A stretch of DNA of 64,000 bases from Citrobacter tructae (GCF_004684345.1 NZ_CP038468.1:1-64000); one strand, 5' to 3'; positions 53,849 to 62,705 are shown, numbered from the stretch's first letter. Notes: generated from the letters alone by a model not told the origin. Translations and numbers: made by a program.

Positions 53849-54108
53849 TACTTATCCGTCTCTGGCCAGATGAGCTTTCTGAGACGCTGATGATCGGCGT
53901 CGATGAGCGCTTTGGTTTGTTCGTAATTTTTCATTGGCGCACCAGTAATGGCCAGTTCATACCAGAATCCCAGAAGGGTGCTGGCCTTACTCGATTCGCT
54001 GATGTATTTGGCGCCCTGGCTGTCCAGCTCGCATTCACGGATACGTTCTTCCGCTATCCGGGTCAGTTGCTCATAGCTGAGTGAAAAATTCACTTCTTTC
54101 TCATCCAT
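53848..54108 (-). CDS. Small hypothetical protein, first gene of a four-gene operon
   Basis: 86 residues, acidic, mostly helical (LSYEQLTRIAEERIRECELD). No family recognised. It begins the overlapping series 86-417-226-nuc. An AATCATAT repeat cluster lies just upstream. Confidence 0.65.
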   Translation of the reverse strand: MDEKEVNFSLSYEQLTRIAEERIRECELDSQGAKYISESSKASTLLGFWYELAITGAPMKNYEQTKALIDADHQRLRKLIWPETDK

Positions 54109-54146
54109 CCTGCACGCTCCGTCTGAAAATGTCGCTTGAGTAAAAA

Positions 54147-54264
54147 AATCATATCATGAGTGATTTTCTACTCTGTGTGCAATAATCATATTAGATATGG
54201 TTATATGATTAATGATAAATATCAAATCTGATATGATTTTATGTATTTTGTTTAATTATCATAT
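54147..54264. repeat. Cluster of AATCATAT/ATATGATT motifs
   Basis: AATCATAT at 54147-54154 and 54184-54191, ATATGATT at 54203-54210 and 54231-54238, and ATCATAT at 54258-54264, in strongly AT-rich DNA upstream of the four-gene operon. Candidate operator or promoter region. Confidence 0.5.
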
Positions 54265-54722
54265 TCTTTACGGGTTTCCCACCGTGCAGATCCGAAAATT
54301 GTCTGTTCCGGATCTTCTCTCCGGCCTCCGGCGCGCAGCGGCGCAGAAACACAACATGTGCCATGCCATCAGCTGCGTTTTCTTCTATATGTTGTGTTTA
54401 TCCCCTTCCCCGTGATCCGTCGCGCAGGGGCAGATATTGCCGCTTTGCTTATTTCGTGTGCGTGGTACACTTCCGGAAACTGTTAAATACGCAATAAATC
54501 GGATCACACCGAAACGGCCATCCGGTAATTTAACGGCGTGGCTATATGCCTGCTCATTATCCTCTTATAAATGATGACGGCAGGGGAAAATCATCCGGGT
54601 GACAGACGCAGGGTTGTGCGCAGACAGATCTGCCGCCCGTAATAATTACTCTGAGTGACTATTTTATGTGTAAACGATGTACTGCTGGTCGAACTGGTAA
54701 CAGGACATTACTGGAAATAAGA
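54265..54722. other. Intergenic region
   Basis: About 450 bp without a convincing gene. The first ~150 bp show backbone-like codon texture but no conserved frame; the rest could hold the promoter of the plus-strand genes leading to resD and possibly the ResD target site, which I cannot locate. Confidence 0.35.
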
Positions 54723-54992
54723 ATGGCTCTTGGTATCCCAAACAGCACTCCATTATGGATTAGGGATTTAGAATATCCGGTTAATCCGCGTTACCTGGTG
54801 AATTCATACGGTTTTGTTATTGCTATCCAGGAGCCAGACTGCGAATTCTGGCATCTAAGAGAGTTAAGCGACGTTTCTGATGTCAAGGATGGTTGTCTTC
54901 CCGATAAGGGGGAATTTGATGAAAAGCTGGCTGATGTTGGTGACACAATGCTGTATGACATTCGGCCTGACTTCTGGGCAAGCTTCAGATAG
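54723..54992 (+). CDS. Hypothetical protein
   Basis: 89 residues from the ATG at 54723 (GGAAAT eight bases upstream); an in-frame ATG at 54666 would add 19 residues. Contains PRYLVNSYGFVIAIQEPDCE and an acidic C-terminal half. No family recognised. Confidence 0.5.
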   Translation: MALGIPNSTPLWIRDLEYPVNPRYLVNSYGFVIAIQEPDCEFWHLRELSDVSDVKDGCLPDKGEFDEKLADVGDTMLYDIRPDFWASFR

Positions 54993-55043
54993 AAGCATTA
55001 ACAGAGGGTAAGGCGGGATTTCTCAATAATAAAGGAACACTGG

Positions 55044-55430
55044 ATGGAAAAGTTTAAGTTTGATCTGGAGACATTTGTTACCGACACGGAAGAGCAGGAT
55101 TTCAGTCTTGACCAGCAGACGCTGAATGAACTGGCTGCCATGCGTCCACTTTACCCCGAACTGGCCCACTGGACCCGCTTTGCGTTTTTTGTGGCCTGGG
55201 GGGCTTACTCGCAGGACATTTACGCCATCAGTTGGGTGTACTGGCTGACCCGGAAGCGGGATGAGGGTTTTCTGGCCTACTGCTATGCCTGCCAGCGCTG
55301 GCCGGCGTTTGATTTTGGCGGGACTGGGCTGTATGACGACGATATTCAGGAACTGGCAGCGCAACATCCCTGGAATTGTTCTCCGCTGCCGCCGGCTCCC
55401 GGTTGGTTACCCGCCGCATATAAACTATAA
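55044..55430 (+). CDS. Hypothetical protein upstream of resD
   Basis: 128 residues, Trp/Tyr-rich (WTRFAFFVAWGAYSQDIYAI, SWVYWLTRKRDEGF). AAGGAAC precedes the ATG. Followed closely by two more plus-strand genes, probably one transcript to resD. No function assignable. Confidence 0.6.
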   Translation: MEKFKFDLETFVTDTEEQDFSLDQQTLNELAAMRPLYPELAHWTRFAFFVAWGAYSQDIYAISWVYWLTRKRDEGFLAYCYACQRWPAFDFGGTGLYDDDIQELAAQHPWNCSPLPPAPGWLPAAYKL

Positions 55431-55441
55431 CGAGGAGCAAC

Positions 55442-55975
55442 ATGACAGTGTCAACATGGGATGGAATGGCTCTTGCCGATATTCCTGCTGATTATTTTGA
55501 CGAACCTTTTGAAACGTGGACGGGTAAACTGCCGGTCCTGGTGCTTGCGTCGACTCGGACAGTACCGGTCAGCACCAACCGTCAGTGGCGGCTGGCCTCC
55601 GCATCCTGTGGCGGACACCGGGAGGATATCTTCCCTGCGGCGGTGCTGCAGCTGGATATCTGTCAGGAAATGGCCGGCGTGGTCAGGGGGATCGCCGATT
55701 CTGCTTTTACTGATGAGTATCTGGGGTATTTTGAGTCACTGCCTGAAGCAGAACGCCGGTCCATACTGTCTGATTATTCCCGGTATCTGGGAGCGGCAGG
55801 TCTCACATGCAGTGAAGATAATCTGTCGCTGTTCAGCCAGGATTTATATCCTCTGGACGCGACCCCCGCGAACCTGCACAGGCTGTCTTCTTCTGCCAGT
55901 GAGGCGGAGCTTGAACGTTGCCGCGACGGCCTGGTGATGTTTATTATCGGCCCTTCAGATTTTCCGGGGTGTTAA
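55442..55975 (+). CDS. Hypothetical protein upstream of resD
   Basis: 177 residues, soluble, acidic. AACGAGGAGC ribosome site. Starts 11 bp after the previous gene and ends four bases before resD. No domain recognised. Confidence 0.6.
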   Translation: MTVSTWDGMALADIPADYFDEPFETWTGKLPVLVLASTRTVPVSTNRQWRLASASCGGHREDIFPAAVLQLDICQEMAGVVRGIADSAFTDEYLGYFESLPEAERRSILSDYSRYLGAAGLTCSEDNLSLFSQDLYPLDATPANLHRLSSSASEAELERCRDGLVMFIIGPSDFPGC

Positions 55976-55979
55976 AGCA

Positions 55980-56756
55980 ATGAGTCATCTCATGCCGGTC
56001 ACTCAAACCAATGTTCCTGCAGCACAGCTACCTGTGGCCATCGATTACCCGGCGGCTCTGGCCCTGCGTCAGATGGCGATCGTCCAGGACGAACTGCCGA
56101 AGTATCTGCTGGCGCCGGAAGTAAGCGCCCTACTCCATTATGTCCCCGATCTGCACCGCAAGATGTTGCTGGCCACGCTGTGGAATACCGGCGCGCGCAT
56201 TAACGAAGCGCTGGCGCTGACCCGGAGTGATTTTTCGCTGGCGCCACCCTACCCGTTTGTGCAGCTGGCCACCCTGAAACAGCGGGCAGAAAAGGCGGCC
56301 AGAACAGCAGGAAGAATGCCTGCTGGCAGCCAGGCTCATCGCCTGGTGCCGCTGTCAGATAAACAGTACGTCAGTCAGCTGGAGATGATGGTGGCCACGC
56401 TGAAAATTCCCCTCGAGCGCCGAAATAAACGTACTGGCAGAACAGAGAAAGCACGCATCTGGGAAATTACGGACCGCACCGTCAGAACCTGGCTGAGTGA
56501 AGCGGTTGAATCCGCTGCGGCCGACGGTGTGACATTCTCGGTAGCGGTGACTCCACATACTTTTCGGCATTCCTATGCCATGCATATGCTGTACAACGGT
56601 ATTCCGCTGAAGGTGCTGCAGAGTCTGATGGGGCATAAGAGTATCAGTTCAACGGAGGTCTACACGAAGGTGTTTGCACTCGATGTGGCGGCACGGCACC
56701 GGGTACAGTTTCAGATGTCCGGGGCTGAGGCTGTTGCGATGATAAAAAAAATCTAA
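55980..56756 (+). CDS. resD: ResD, plasmid multimer-resolving tyrosine recombinase
   Basis: 258 residues. Catalytic pattern Arg in WNTGARINEALALT, His-x-x-Arg in VTPHTFRHSYAMHM, His in MGHKSISSTEVYTKV with the Tyr nucleophile in EVYTKVF. Very close to F plasmid ResD over most of its length. Resolves plasmid dimers at a res site, aiding stable inheritance. Confidence 0.93.
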   Translation: MSHLMPVTQTNVPAAQLPVAIDYPAALALRQMAIVQDELPKYLLAPEVSALLHYVPDLHRKMLLATLWNTGARINEALALTRSDFSLAPPYPFVQLATLKQRAEKAARTAGRMPAGSQAHRLVPLSDKQYVSQLEMMVATLKIPLERRNKRTGRTEKARIWEITDRTVRTWLSEAVESAAADGVTFSVAVTPHTFRHSYAMHMLYNGIPLKVLQSLMGHKSISSTEVYTKVFALDVAARHRVQFQMSGAEAVAMIKKI

Positions 56757-56783
56757 GATAGCAGTAAGATTCAGAAAAGATTG

Positions 56784-56819
56784 ATTTGATGTTGTTTTAA
56801 TATTAAAACAACATCAAAT
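56784..56819. repeat. 36-bp perfect AT-rich palindrome
   Basis: Symmetric around TTTTAATATTAAAA, between the convergent resD and parB-like genes. The core recurs at 57846-57859 upstream of parA, so it may be a partition site or operator; it could also work as a bidirectional terminator. Confidence 0.65.
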
Positions 56820-56849
56820 TGAAATTGCTTTCATTGTGTTTTAATGTTT

Positions 56850-57134
56850 TTAGTCGCTGATTTTCTTCTTGCCAGCAATTTGCAAACCATAGTCCAGTAT
56901 GTTTATGCATGACATATTAATGAAAGCAGCGCGCGATTGCCCGTTCTCTGCAGCTGCTTCATCTATACGCTTAATCAGTTCAGGGTCCATCGTGATTGTG
57001 ATCTGCTGTTTTTTACCTTTAACAACTCCCTTCGACGCGGGGAGTTTTGCATCGGGGGCTGAGTTTATGAAGTTTTCTACTGCCTCATTATTTGAAACAG
57101 ATTGCTGGTTTTTGGGTTTTTTTTGGAGCGCCAT
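56850..57134 (-). CDS. parB: Ribbon-helix-helix partition protein (ParB-like)
   Basis: 94 residues. The C-terminal half is an RHH fold (KKQQITITMDPELIKRIDEA, then NGQSRAAFINMSC) behind a flexible basic N-terminus. It lies 47 bp downstream of parA, as in type Ib partition loci with small RHH centromere-binding proteins. Likely binds TTTAATATTAAA-type sites flanking the locus. Confidence 0.75.
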   Translation of the reverse strand: MALQKKPKNQQSVSNNEAVENFINSAPDAKLPASKGVVKGKKQQITITMDPELIKRIDEAAAENGQSRAAFINMSCINILDYGLQIAGKKKISD

Positions 57135-57181
57135 TTCATATCACCTATACATTACTTTAATATTATTTTGATTGCATTTAA

Positions 57182-57835
57182 CTATTCAAATAGTGTTGAT
57201 ATGAGAGTATCTAGCTCTTGCACTGCAATCTTTTCATGCGAACGTAATTTCAGTTCACTCACGGTCCTTCCACTGCCTGCAGCATTGGCGTAGACTTTTC
57301 TTTGATAGATGACTTTGTCGAGGATTGGGATGTCCTCTTTGTACTCTTCCATCATTTCCAGCATATCTCTGTTGTAGGAGGATCTGGCTTGAGTATCTGC
57401 TTTGTTCAAAAGCGAATAGCAGACCAACCCATCTCTTATGCTCCGCGCTTCTTTGATTAGTTCGGCGTTGGCATCCATAGCCCAAGCTTCGAAACTTCCC
57501 GGTGCTGAAGGGACTAAAAGGACGTCTGTGATTGTCAGAGCTGCCCTCATAGCAGTGGAGTCTCGGCCCCCACATTCGATGATGATATCGTCAAAGTTAT
57601 CTTTCTGTTGTAAAACCTGGCTCCTTAATACCGGACCTTCAGGGTAATGCGAGCAAGCAATACCTGGCTCAACACCGTCCTCTGAACGAACCAAAATAGC
57701 TGTTTGCGACGAACCCTGTTTATCACCATCGACTAACCAAACTTTTTTCCCCTGAAGGGCTCTTTTTACGGCAATGTTGACCGCGAGCGTAGACTTACCT
57801 ACGCCACCTTTTGTGTTAGCTATCGTAAGTATCAT
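57182..57835 (-). CDS. parA: ParA, partition ATPase
   Basis: 217 residues. Deviant Walker A KGGVGKSTLA at the N-terminus, IIIECGGRDS (Walker A'-like position) and VLLVPSAPGSFEAWAM. Short, without an N-terminal HTH, so type Ib ParA. Drives plasmid positioning on the nucleoid with the RHH protein. Confidence 0.92.
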   Translation of the reverse strand: MILTIANTKGGVGKSTLAVNIAVKRALQGKKVWLVDGDKQGSSQTAILVRSEDGVEPGIACSHYPEGPVLRSQVLQQKDNFDDIIIECGGRDSTAMRAALTITDVLLVPSAPGSFEAWAMDANAELIKEARSIRDGLVCYSLLNKADTQARSSYNRDMLEMMEEYKEDIPILDKVIYQRKVYANAAGSGRTVSELKLRSHEKIAVQELDTLISTLFE

Positions 57836-57845
57836 TGCAATCCCT

Positions 57846-57963
57846 TTTTAATATTAAAACAATATCATGATGATAGTTTTTTTGGCTGTCATGTCAACCG
57901 ATAGCGATGCTTTTTGGTGAAAGTTACCTCAACTCAGTATGATATTAAAGTAATATTAAAATA
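57846..57963. promoter_or_regulatory. parA upstream repeats (candidate centromere/operator)
   Basis: TTTTAATATTAAAA at 57846-57859, then GATATTAAAG and TAATATTAAAATAAT at 57941-57965, in an AT-rich divergent region between parA and parM. Confidence 0.6.
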
Positions 57964-58027
57964 ATGTGTTTTCGATGTTCAAATGATTTGATTATGAGTT
58001 TGTTTTGATATTATCATGTTCGAAGGG

Positions 58028-58083
58028 ACTCAAAGTGAGTAGTTGCACTGCCGTGAGAATAATTGTTAATACTCACTTTGAGT
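58028..58083. promoter_or_regulatory. 14-bp inverted repeat upstream of parM
   Basis: ACTCAAAGTGAGTA (58028-58041) and TACTCACTTTGAGT (58070-58083) are perfect inverted repeats 28 bp apart. Each half is itself partly palindromic (ACTCA...TGAGT). Probable ParR binding site and operator of the parMR operon. Confidence 0.7.
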
Positions 58084-58112
58084 GTTATCGATATCTGGGC
58101 TAAGGAATGACA

Positions 58113-59084
58113 ATGAATATTTTCTGTGACGACGGATCAACAAACGTAAAACTTGCCTGGTATGCCGGGAAAAAGCTGCAGACGTCAGTATCTGCGAACT
58201 CGTTCCGTACCGGCTGGAAGGTAGAGGGGCTGGGAAATCGACAGACTTTTAACTATGAGCTCGATGGCAAGAAGTACACCTATGATGAAGTCAGCAATCA
58301 GTCCATCCTGACGACTCATATTGAGTATCAGTACACGGATGTGAATGTTCTGGCTGTACATCATGCATTACTTAACAGCGGGCTGAAGCCACAGGCTGTT
58401 TCACTGACGGTGACACTGCCTATCAGTGAGTTCTATACAAAAGAATGCCAGAAGAATGAGCTCAACATTCAGCGCAAGATCGACAACCTTATGCGGCCGG
58501 TAAAACTGAATAAAGGTGAGACGTTCAGTATTGAACACGTTGAAGTTATGCCGGAATCCCTGCCTGCCGTGTTTACCCGTCTGGTAAAAGACAGTGTCGG
58601 GCCTTACGAGAAATCGCTGGTAATCGACCTTGGCGGGACGACTCTAGATGTTGGCGTCATTGTCGGGCAGTTTGATGCGGTCAGTGCCATTCATGGTAAT
58701 TCGGATATTGGTGTGTCAATGGTCACTCAGAGTGCCCTCAGTGCGCTTCGTATGGCTTCAAGTGATACCAGTGCCATGGTGGCTGATGAATTGATAAAAC
58801 ACCGCCACGATATGGATTTTGTCCGTCAGGTGATTAATGACGAGAGCAAAATCCCACTGGTGATGGATACCATTGAAAGCGCAATCGCCAGTCTGGGGGC
58901 TCGGGTGGTGGATGACCTTGCCGATTTCCGTCATGTAAACCGGGTTTATATTGTCGGTGGTGGTGCACCGCTTATCGAAACGGCAGTCCAGGCGGCATGG
59001 CAACATCTGGGCCCGAAAGTGGTTATGATGGCCTCTCCACAGACCGCACTGGTAGAAGCGATCGCCGTATTTAAAGGGGAGTAA
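58113..59084 (+). CDS. parM: ParM/StbA, actin-like partition ATPase
   Basis: 323 residues from the ATG at 58113, six bases after AAGGA (an ATG at 58107 is adjacent). Actin-fold motifs DDGSTNVKLAWY (phosphate 1), LVIDLGGTTLDVGVI (phosphate 2) and VYIVGGGAPLIE (adenosine). Polymerises to push plasmid copies apart. Same family as StbA of R100 and ParM of R1. Confidence 0.93.
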   Translation: MNIFCDDGSTNVKLAWYAGKKLQTSVSANSFRTGWKVEGLGNRQTFNYELDGKKYTYDEVSNQSILTTHIEYQYTDVNVLAVHHALLNSGLKPQAVSLTVTLPISEFYTKECQKNELNIQRKIDNLMRPVKLNKGETFSIEHVEVMPESLPAVFTRLVKDSVGPYEKSLVIDLGGTTLDVGVIVGQFDAVSAIHGNSDIGVSMVTQSALSALRMASSDTSAMVADELIKHRHDMDFVRQVINDESKIPLVMDTIESAIASLGARVVDDLADFRHVNRVYIVGGGAPLIETAVQAAWQHLGPKVVMMASPQTALVEAIAVFKGE

Positions 59085-59088
59085 TGAA

Positions 59089-59478
59089 GTGAGTGAGGAA
59101 CGGAAAAAATTCACGTTATATCTGCATCCTGAGAAGGATGCAGACAGACAGGCTCTGGAAGTCATTGAAGCCGTTCCCCGTTCTACCCGGGGCGAGTTGT
59201 TCCGGAATGCGTTTATTTCCGGAATGGCTCTGCAGCAACTGGATCCTAGATTACCCGCGCTTCTGGCCGCGATGCTGAACAAGGAGTTTACAGCTGACCA
59301 GTTGACCGGGCTGCTCAGCCAGACCACCGGATGGAAACCTACGCAGGCTGATATTCGCTCAGTGCTTCAGGAACTGGGAGCTGGGCAGTTTACCCCTGCA
59401 ATCAAGCCCGAAGTCGTAGAGGATGATGAGCAGCAGCGACTGGAAGAAGCCCGAGAAAAAATGAAGAGCTTTCTCTGA
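59089..59478 (+). CDS. parR: ParR/StbB, centromere-binding protein
   Basis: 129 residues from GTG. N-terminal RHH-like KKFTLYLHPEKDADRQALEV; helical C-terminus ending EEAREKMKSFL, the usual ParM-contacting end. Immediately downstream of parM. Confidence 0.82.
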   Translation: MSEERKKFTLYLHPEKDADRQALEVIEAVPRSTRGELFRNAFISGMALQQLDPRLPALLAAMLNKEFTADQLTGLLSQTTGWKPTQADIRSVLQELGAGQFTPAIKPEVVEDDEQQRLEEAREKMKSFL

Positions 59479-59481
59479 TAC

Positions 59482-60756
59482 TCAAATTGAGGCGCACGGT
59501 ATATCAGTCCATTTAGTTGTGTATGCCGGCGACAGCATTTCTCTTTTCATCTGCCAGTCCGGCGCTATTCCGCGCCCAGCAAACCATACCCTCCCGAGCC
59601 CTGAATGGTTTATGCCATCCAGGGCTTTCATTAGCTCCTCGCTACATTCCCGCGGCTTAACGTCATCGAAAAGATTTAACTGTGCTACTCCCGTAGGGGT
59701 GAAGTCATTCAGCATTACTCCAGCCTTTGCATATCGATGCCCGTCGAGCCAGATACAGTCCAGGGCTTTTACTGAGGCATTAATGATGTCTCGGGTGTCG
59801 CGTGTAGGCACTAGAAGCTTTTCACTGGCCACGTTGCCGTAATAAGCTTCGTTGACTGCGAAAGGGGAGGTTTTGATAAAGACCGATATGTGCCGGCAGA
59901 ACTGATGTTCTCCCCGCAATTTTTCAGCCGCGCGTTCGGCGTACTGGCAGATAGCCTGTCGCAACGCTTCGTAAGTCGTGATGCGCTCTCCGAATGATCG
60001 GCTGCAGACAATCTGCTGCTTTGCGGGCGGTGCCTCTTCAAGAGATATACAGGCCTCACCGTTCAGCTCGCGTACTGTCCGCTCCAGCACCACGGTAAAG
60101 TTCTTGCGTACAAAGGCAGGGTTCATGCGCGCCAGCTGCAGCGCAGTTGTCACGCCGTATGTATTCAGCTTTTTGCCTATGCGGCGACCAACCCCCCAGA
60201 TTTCCTCCACTGGCTGCAGTGAGAGCAGTTTCTCTGTCCTACGGAGATTGCCAGTAGTCAGGGCCAGCACGCCCCCAAATTGCGGCCACTCCTTAGAAGC
60301 CCATTGTGCTGATTTTGCTAAAGTTTTTGTCGGTCCCATCCCGACACCAATTGTCAGTCCGGTTCCTCTTAGGACGTGCTCGCGCAGCTGCCGTCCGAAA
60401 TCTTCAAAGTCAGTACAGCCATCGATGCCGCGAATATCCAGGAACATTTCGTCGATACTATACTGCTCAACGCGGGGCGCCAATTCTTCCAGATGTGCCA
60501 TGACCCGGTTGCTCAGACTTGCGTACAGCTCATAATTACTGGAAAACGTTAGGACTTTCTCCGGGAACTGCATTGCTTTTAGCTGAAACCAGGGGATCCC
60601 CATTTTGATTCCAAGCCGCTTCGCTTCCTTAGATCTGGCTATAACACAACCATCGTTATTGCTAAGAACAACCACTGGTCTATCACGTAAGTCAGGACGA
60701 AAGACCTTCTCACAACTCGCATAAAAGCTGTTCACATCAGCCAGGGCGAACATCAA
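59482..60756 (-). CDS. umuC: UmuC-type error-prone DNA polymerase V subunit
   Basis: 424 residues, Y-family polymerase. Catalytic motifs FALADVNSFYASCEKVF and YSIDEMFLDIRGID carry the acidic residues; the SRSFGERITTYEALRQA segment follows. Overlaps umuD by four bases. Performs mutagenic lesion bypass during SOS, including on entering single-stranded plasmid DNA. Confidence 0.95.
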   Translation of the reverse strand: MMFALADVNSFYASCEKVFRPDLRDRPVVVLSNNDGCVIARSKEAKRLGIKMGIPWFQLKAMQFPEKVLTFSSNYELYASLSNRVMAHLEELAPRVEQYSIDEMFLDIRGIDGCTDFEDFGRQLREHVLRGTGLTIGVGMGPTKTLAKSAQWASKEWPQFGGVLALTTGNLRRTEKLLSLQPVEEIWGVGRRIGKKLNTYGVTTALQLARMNPAFVRKNFTVVLERTVRELNGEACISLEEAPPAKQQIVCSRSFGERITTYEALRQAICQYAERAAEKLRGEHQFCRHISVFIKTSPFAVNEAYYGNVASEKLLVPTRDTRDIINASVKALDCIWLDGHRYAKAGVMLNDFTPTGVAQLNLFDDVKPRECSEELMKALDGINHSGLGRVWFAGRGIAPDWQMKREMLSPAYTTKWTDIPCASI

Positions 60757-61181
60757 TCATGTCCCCGGGTTTTGTGCACAAATGCCGTCACGACACCGAA
60801 GATCTGCAGGTTCTCCGGGTCTGGCCATAGAGTTGGGTAGGCTGGGTTCATCGCCTGCAGTCCAGGCCGTGGCCTCAGCAGCAATCTCTTAACCGTGAAC
60901 TCTCCCTCTATCTCAGCTATGACGATGTCTCCGTGCTGAGCCTGTTCGGCTTTATCGACGATCATCAAGTCGCCCGAATGCAGGCCGATGTCGGTCATCG
61001 AGTTGCCGATAGCTCGTACAAAGTAGGTTGAGCTGGGCCGCGATATACAGTACTGGTTCAGGTCTAATTCGGCCTCCACGTAGTCCTGGGCCGGTGAGGG
61101 AAACCCAGCCTGGCAGCGATCGCTATAGAGAGGGATGGGCGTCAACTCTGGATTGCTGTCAGCACGTATAAACTCAAACAT
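60753..61181 (-). CDS. umuD: UmuD-type S24 peptidase
   Basis: 142 residues from the ATG at 61181 (MFEFIRADSNPE); the open frame extends upstream but past the LexA box. RecA-stimulated self-cleavage site CQAG-FPSPAQDYVE, nucleophile in RAIGNSMTDIG and Lys in FTVKRLLL. UmuD' activates UmuC. Confidence 0.93.
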   Translation of the reverse strand: MFEFIRADSNPELTPIPLYSDRCQAGFPSPAQDYVEAELDLNQYCISRPSSTYFVRAIGNSMTDIGLHSGDLMIVDKAEQAQHGDIVIAEIEGEFTVKRLLLRPRPGLQAMNPAYPTLWPDPENLQIFGVVTAFVHKTRGHD

Positions 61182-61198
61182 AACCACCTCAAATAACA

Positions 61199-61214
61199 CT
61201 GTTTGCATATACAG
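61199..61214. promoter_or_regulatory. LexA box of umuDC
   Basis: CTGTTTGCATATACAG fits CTGT-N8-ACAG, 17 bp upstream of umuD. Confidence 0.88.
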
Positions 61215-61435
61215 TATTATTGCCTTATTGAAGACACTTTCAAGTATTGATTTTTTGCTGCCTTTAACCCTCTGTAGTTCCTGGAAAAACTCCACCGGTG
61301 ATGTGGTACCTTGCACTCGTTGAGAGCTGGGTTACTTATCCACAGAATCGGGGGATAACGATGTGGGTATATCCAATGAAGTCACTTTGCTGCTCTATTG
61401 CAGTCAGATTATCTCCAGCCATCGCTTAAACAGTT

Positions 61436-61549
61436 GCACCGTGCCGGCAAAAATAAAGTCGCCTGCTGCTGCACCCGTTCGCACTCCCTCTGGTCGCTTG
61501 CGCTGCGGCTTTGCCTCCGGAACTTGATTTTTGCCTGATGGCACGTTGC
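61436..61549. promoter_or_regulatory. Long hairpin A, candidate single-strand promoter
   Basis: GCACCGTGCCGGCAAAAATA (61436-61455) pairs with a distal arm at 61522-61549 (TTTTTGCC...GGCACGTTGC), with a small bulge and ~60-nt loop. Lies upstream of the 247-residue gene. Layout resembles hairpins B and C. Confidence 0.5.
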
Positions 61550-61635
61550 CGCCTGTCGCTTATGGCGGGAGATATCCTCCCGTACGTAAAAGCTACGGCA
61601 GAAGAAGCCCGGTAAATCAAACGAAGGAGTACCCT

Positions 61636-62379
61636 ATGAATCTTTATATGACTCTTGCACCAACCCGCAGCCGTCAGATCCTGTCAGAAAACAACTGGCC
61701 GTCGTCAGTCGTTGTCCAGCCTGATGCAAACTGTTATTGCTTCACTATTTCGGGCCATGTCACTACCGAATCTATTATGGCGATGCTGCCGGCGATTGCT
61801 TCACGTGGCCATCTTGATACCCGTGCGGTCCATGGCCTGCAGCAGATGTGCAGTGATCTCAACCTGTGTGCAAGCGTCAGCGGCGAAATCCTGAAAGGTG
61901 ATCCTTGTGTTCGGGTTGATTTTGAGGAGGCGAATCCGATCTGTATTGGCCTGACTGAAGCGATTGAAGCCGATTTGATGGTCCTGTGCCGTCAGATCTT
62001 CATTGATGCCGGCATTATTAACGACATGACCGGAGCCCAGTATGAAGGGATTAATATTTTTGAGCGCCAGACACGCCACTTCTGGGTTTTTGGTGAAGCG
62101 TGGAATGATATGCCGCCGCTGATGCGCCCGGATGCTGAACAACAGCAACTATGGCTGACAGAAATTTTTCACCACGGGGCCGCAGTTGTTGCCGTTGGCC
62201 TCGCGATTTACCGTGATTTTGATATGGTCCGCGAAGGTGACCGCAGCGCCGGCATTTGCATTATTCGTCCGGGAGCGCCAGTACGCCATTGGCTACCGCT
62301 GAAAGCGCTTCATGCTCTGGCTGACGAGGTACGCCAGCGTATCATCCACGATCGGGAATTAACCTCCAGCTTTTCCTGA
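61636..62379 (+). CDS. Hypothetical leading-region protein
   Basis: 247 residues from ATG 61636 with AGGAGT seven bases upstream. Soluble; contains YCFTISGHVTTESIMAMLPA and EADLMVLCRQIFIDAGIIND. No family recognised. Downstream of hairpin A, so perhaps expressed early in the recipient. Confidence 0.65.
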   Translation: MNLYMTLAPTRSRQILSENNWPSSVVVQPDANCYCFTISGHVTTESIMAMLPAIASRGHLDTRAVHGLQQMCSDLNLCASVSGEILKGDPCVRVDFEEANPICIGLTEAIEADLMVLCRQIFIDAGIINDMTGAQYEGINIFERQTRHFWVFGEAWNDMPPLMRPDAEQQQLWLTEIFHHGAAVVAVGLAIYRDFDMVREGDRSAGICIIRPGAPVRHWLPLKALHALADEVRQRIIHDRELTSSFS

Positions 62380-62477
62380 AGACGTCCCCGGGAAACCGGG
62401 GCTCATCATCTCTCCCCAGCCATCCACTGCCGGTATTGAACCGGCAGCGTCTGGTTATCCCATCTTCAGGCATGGGT

Positions 62478-62705
62478 GCGCCGTGCCTTCACTATAGCCC
62501 GACTGTGGTGAATGCAAGGGAAGCTGCGCCGCCAGCTGCACCCGGCCGCCTGTGATTTAACGTCTTATCGTCGTTCCTTCCGTCGGTTTTCCGCTCAATT
62601 TTCACGGAAAACCCGTTCGGAACGCCTCTGCTATTACCGGCTACCGGCCTTGCTGGCGCCCTTGCATTAACCACTGATCGTCGGGCTGTCGTGTCGGCAC
62701 GGCGC
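62478..62705. promoter_or_regulatory. Long hairpin B, Frpo/ssi-like single-strand promoter candidate
   Basis: Arm 62478-62520 (GCGCCGTGCC, TATAGCCCGAC, AATGCAAGGG) pairs with arm 62659-62705 (CCCTTGCATT, GTCGGGCT, GGCACGGCGC) across a 138-nt loop. In single-stranded form it would expose promoter-like duplex, as in F Frpo and ColIb ssi sequences. Fills the gene-free stretch 62380-62733. Confidence 0.7.

Noticed and set aside
54212..54415. 67-codon plus-strand frame
   Set aside because: No ribosome site, starts inside the AT-rich repeat cluster and shows no recognisable pattern.
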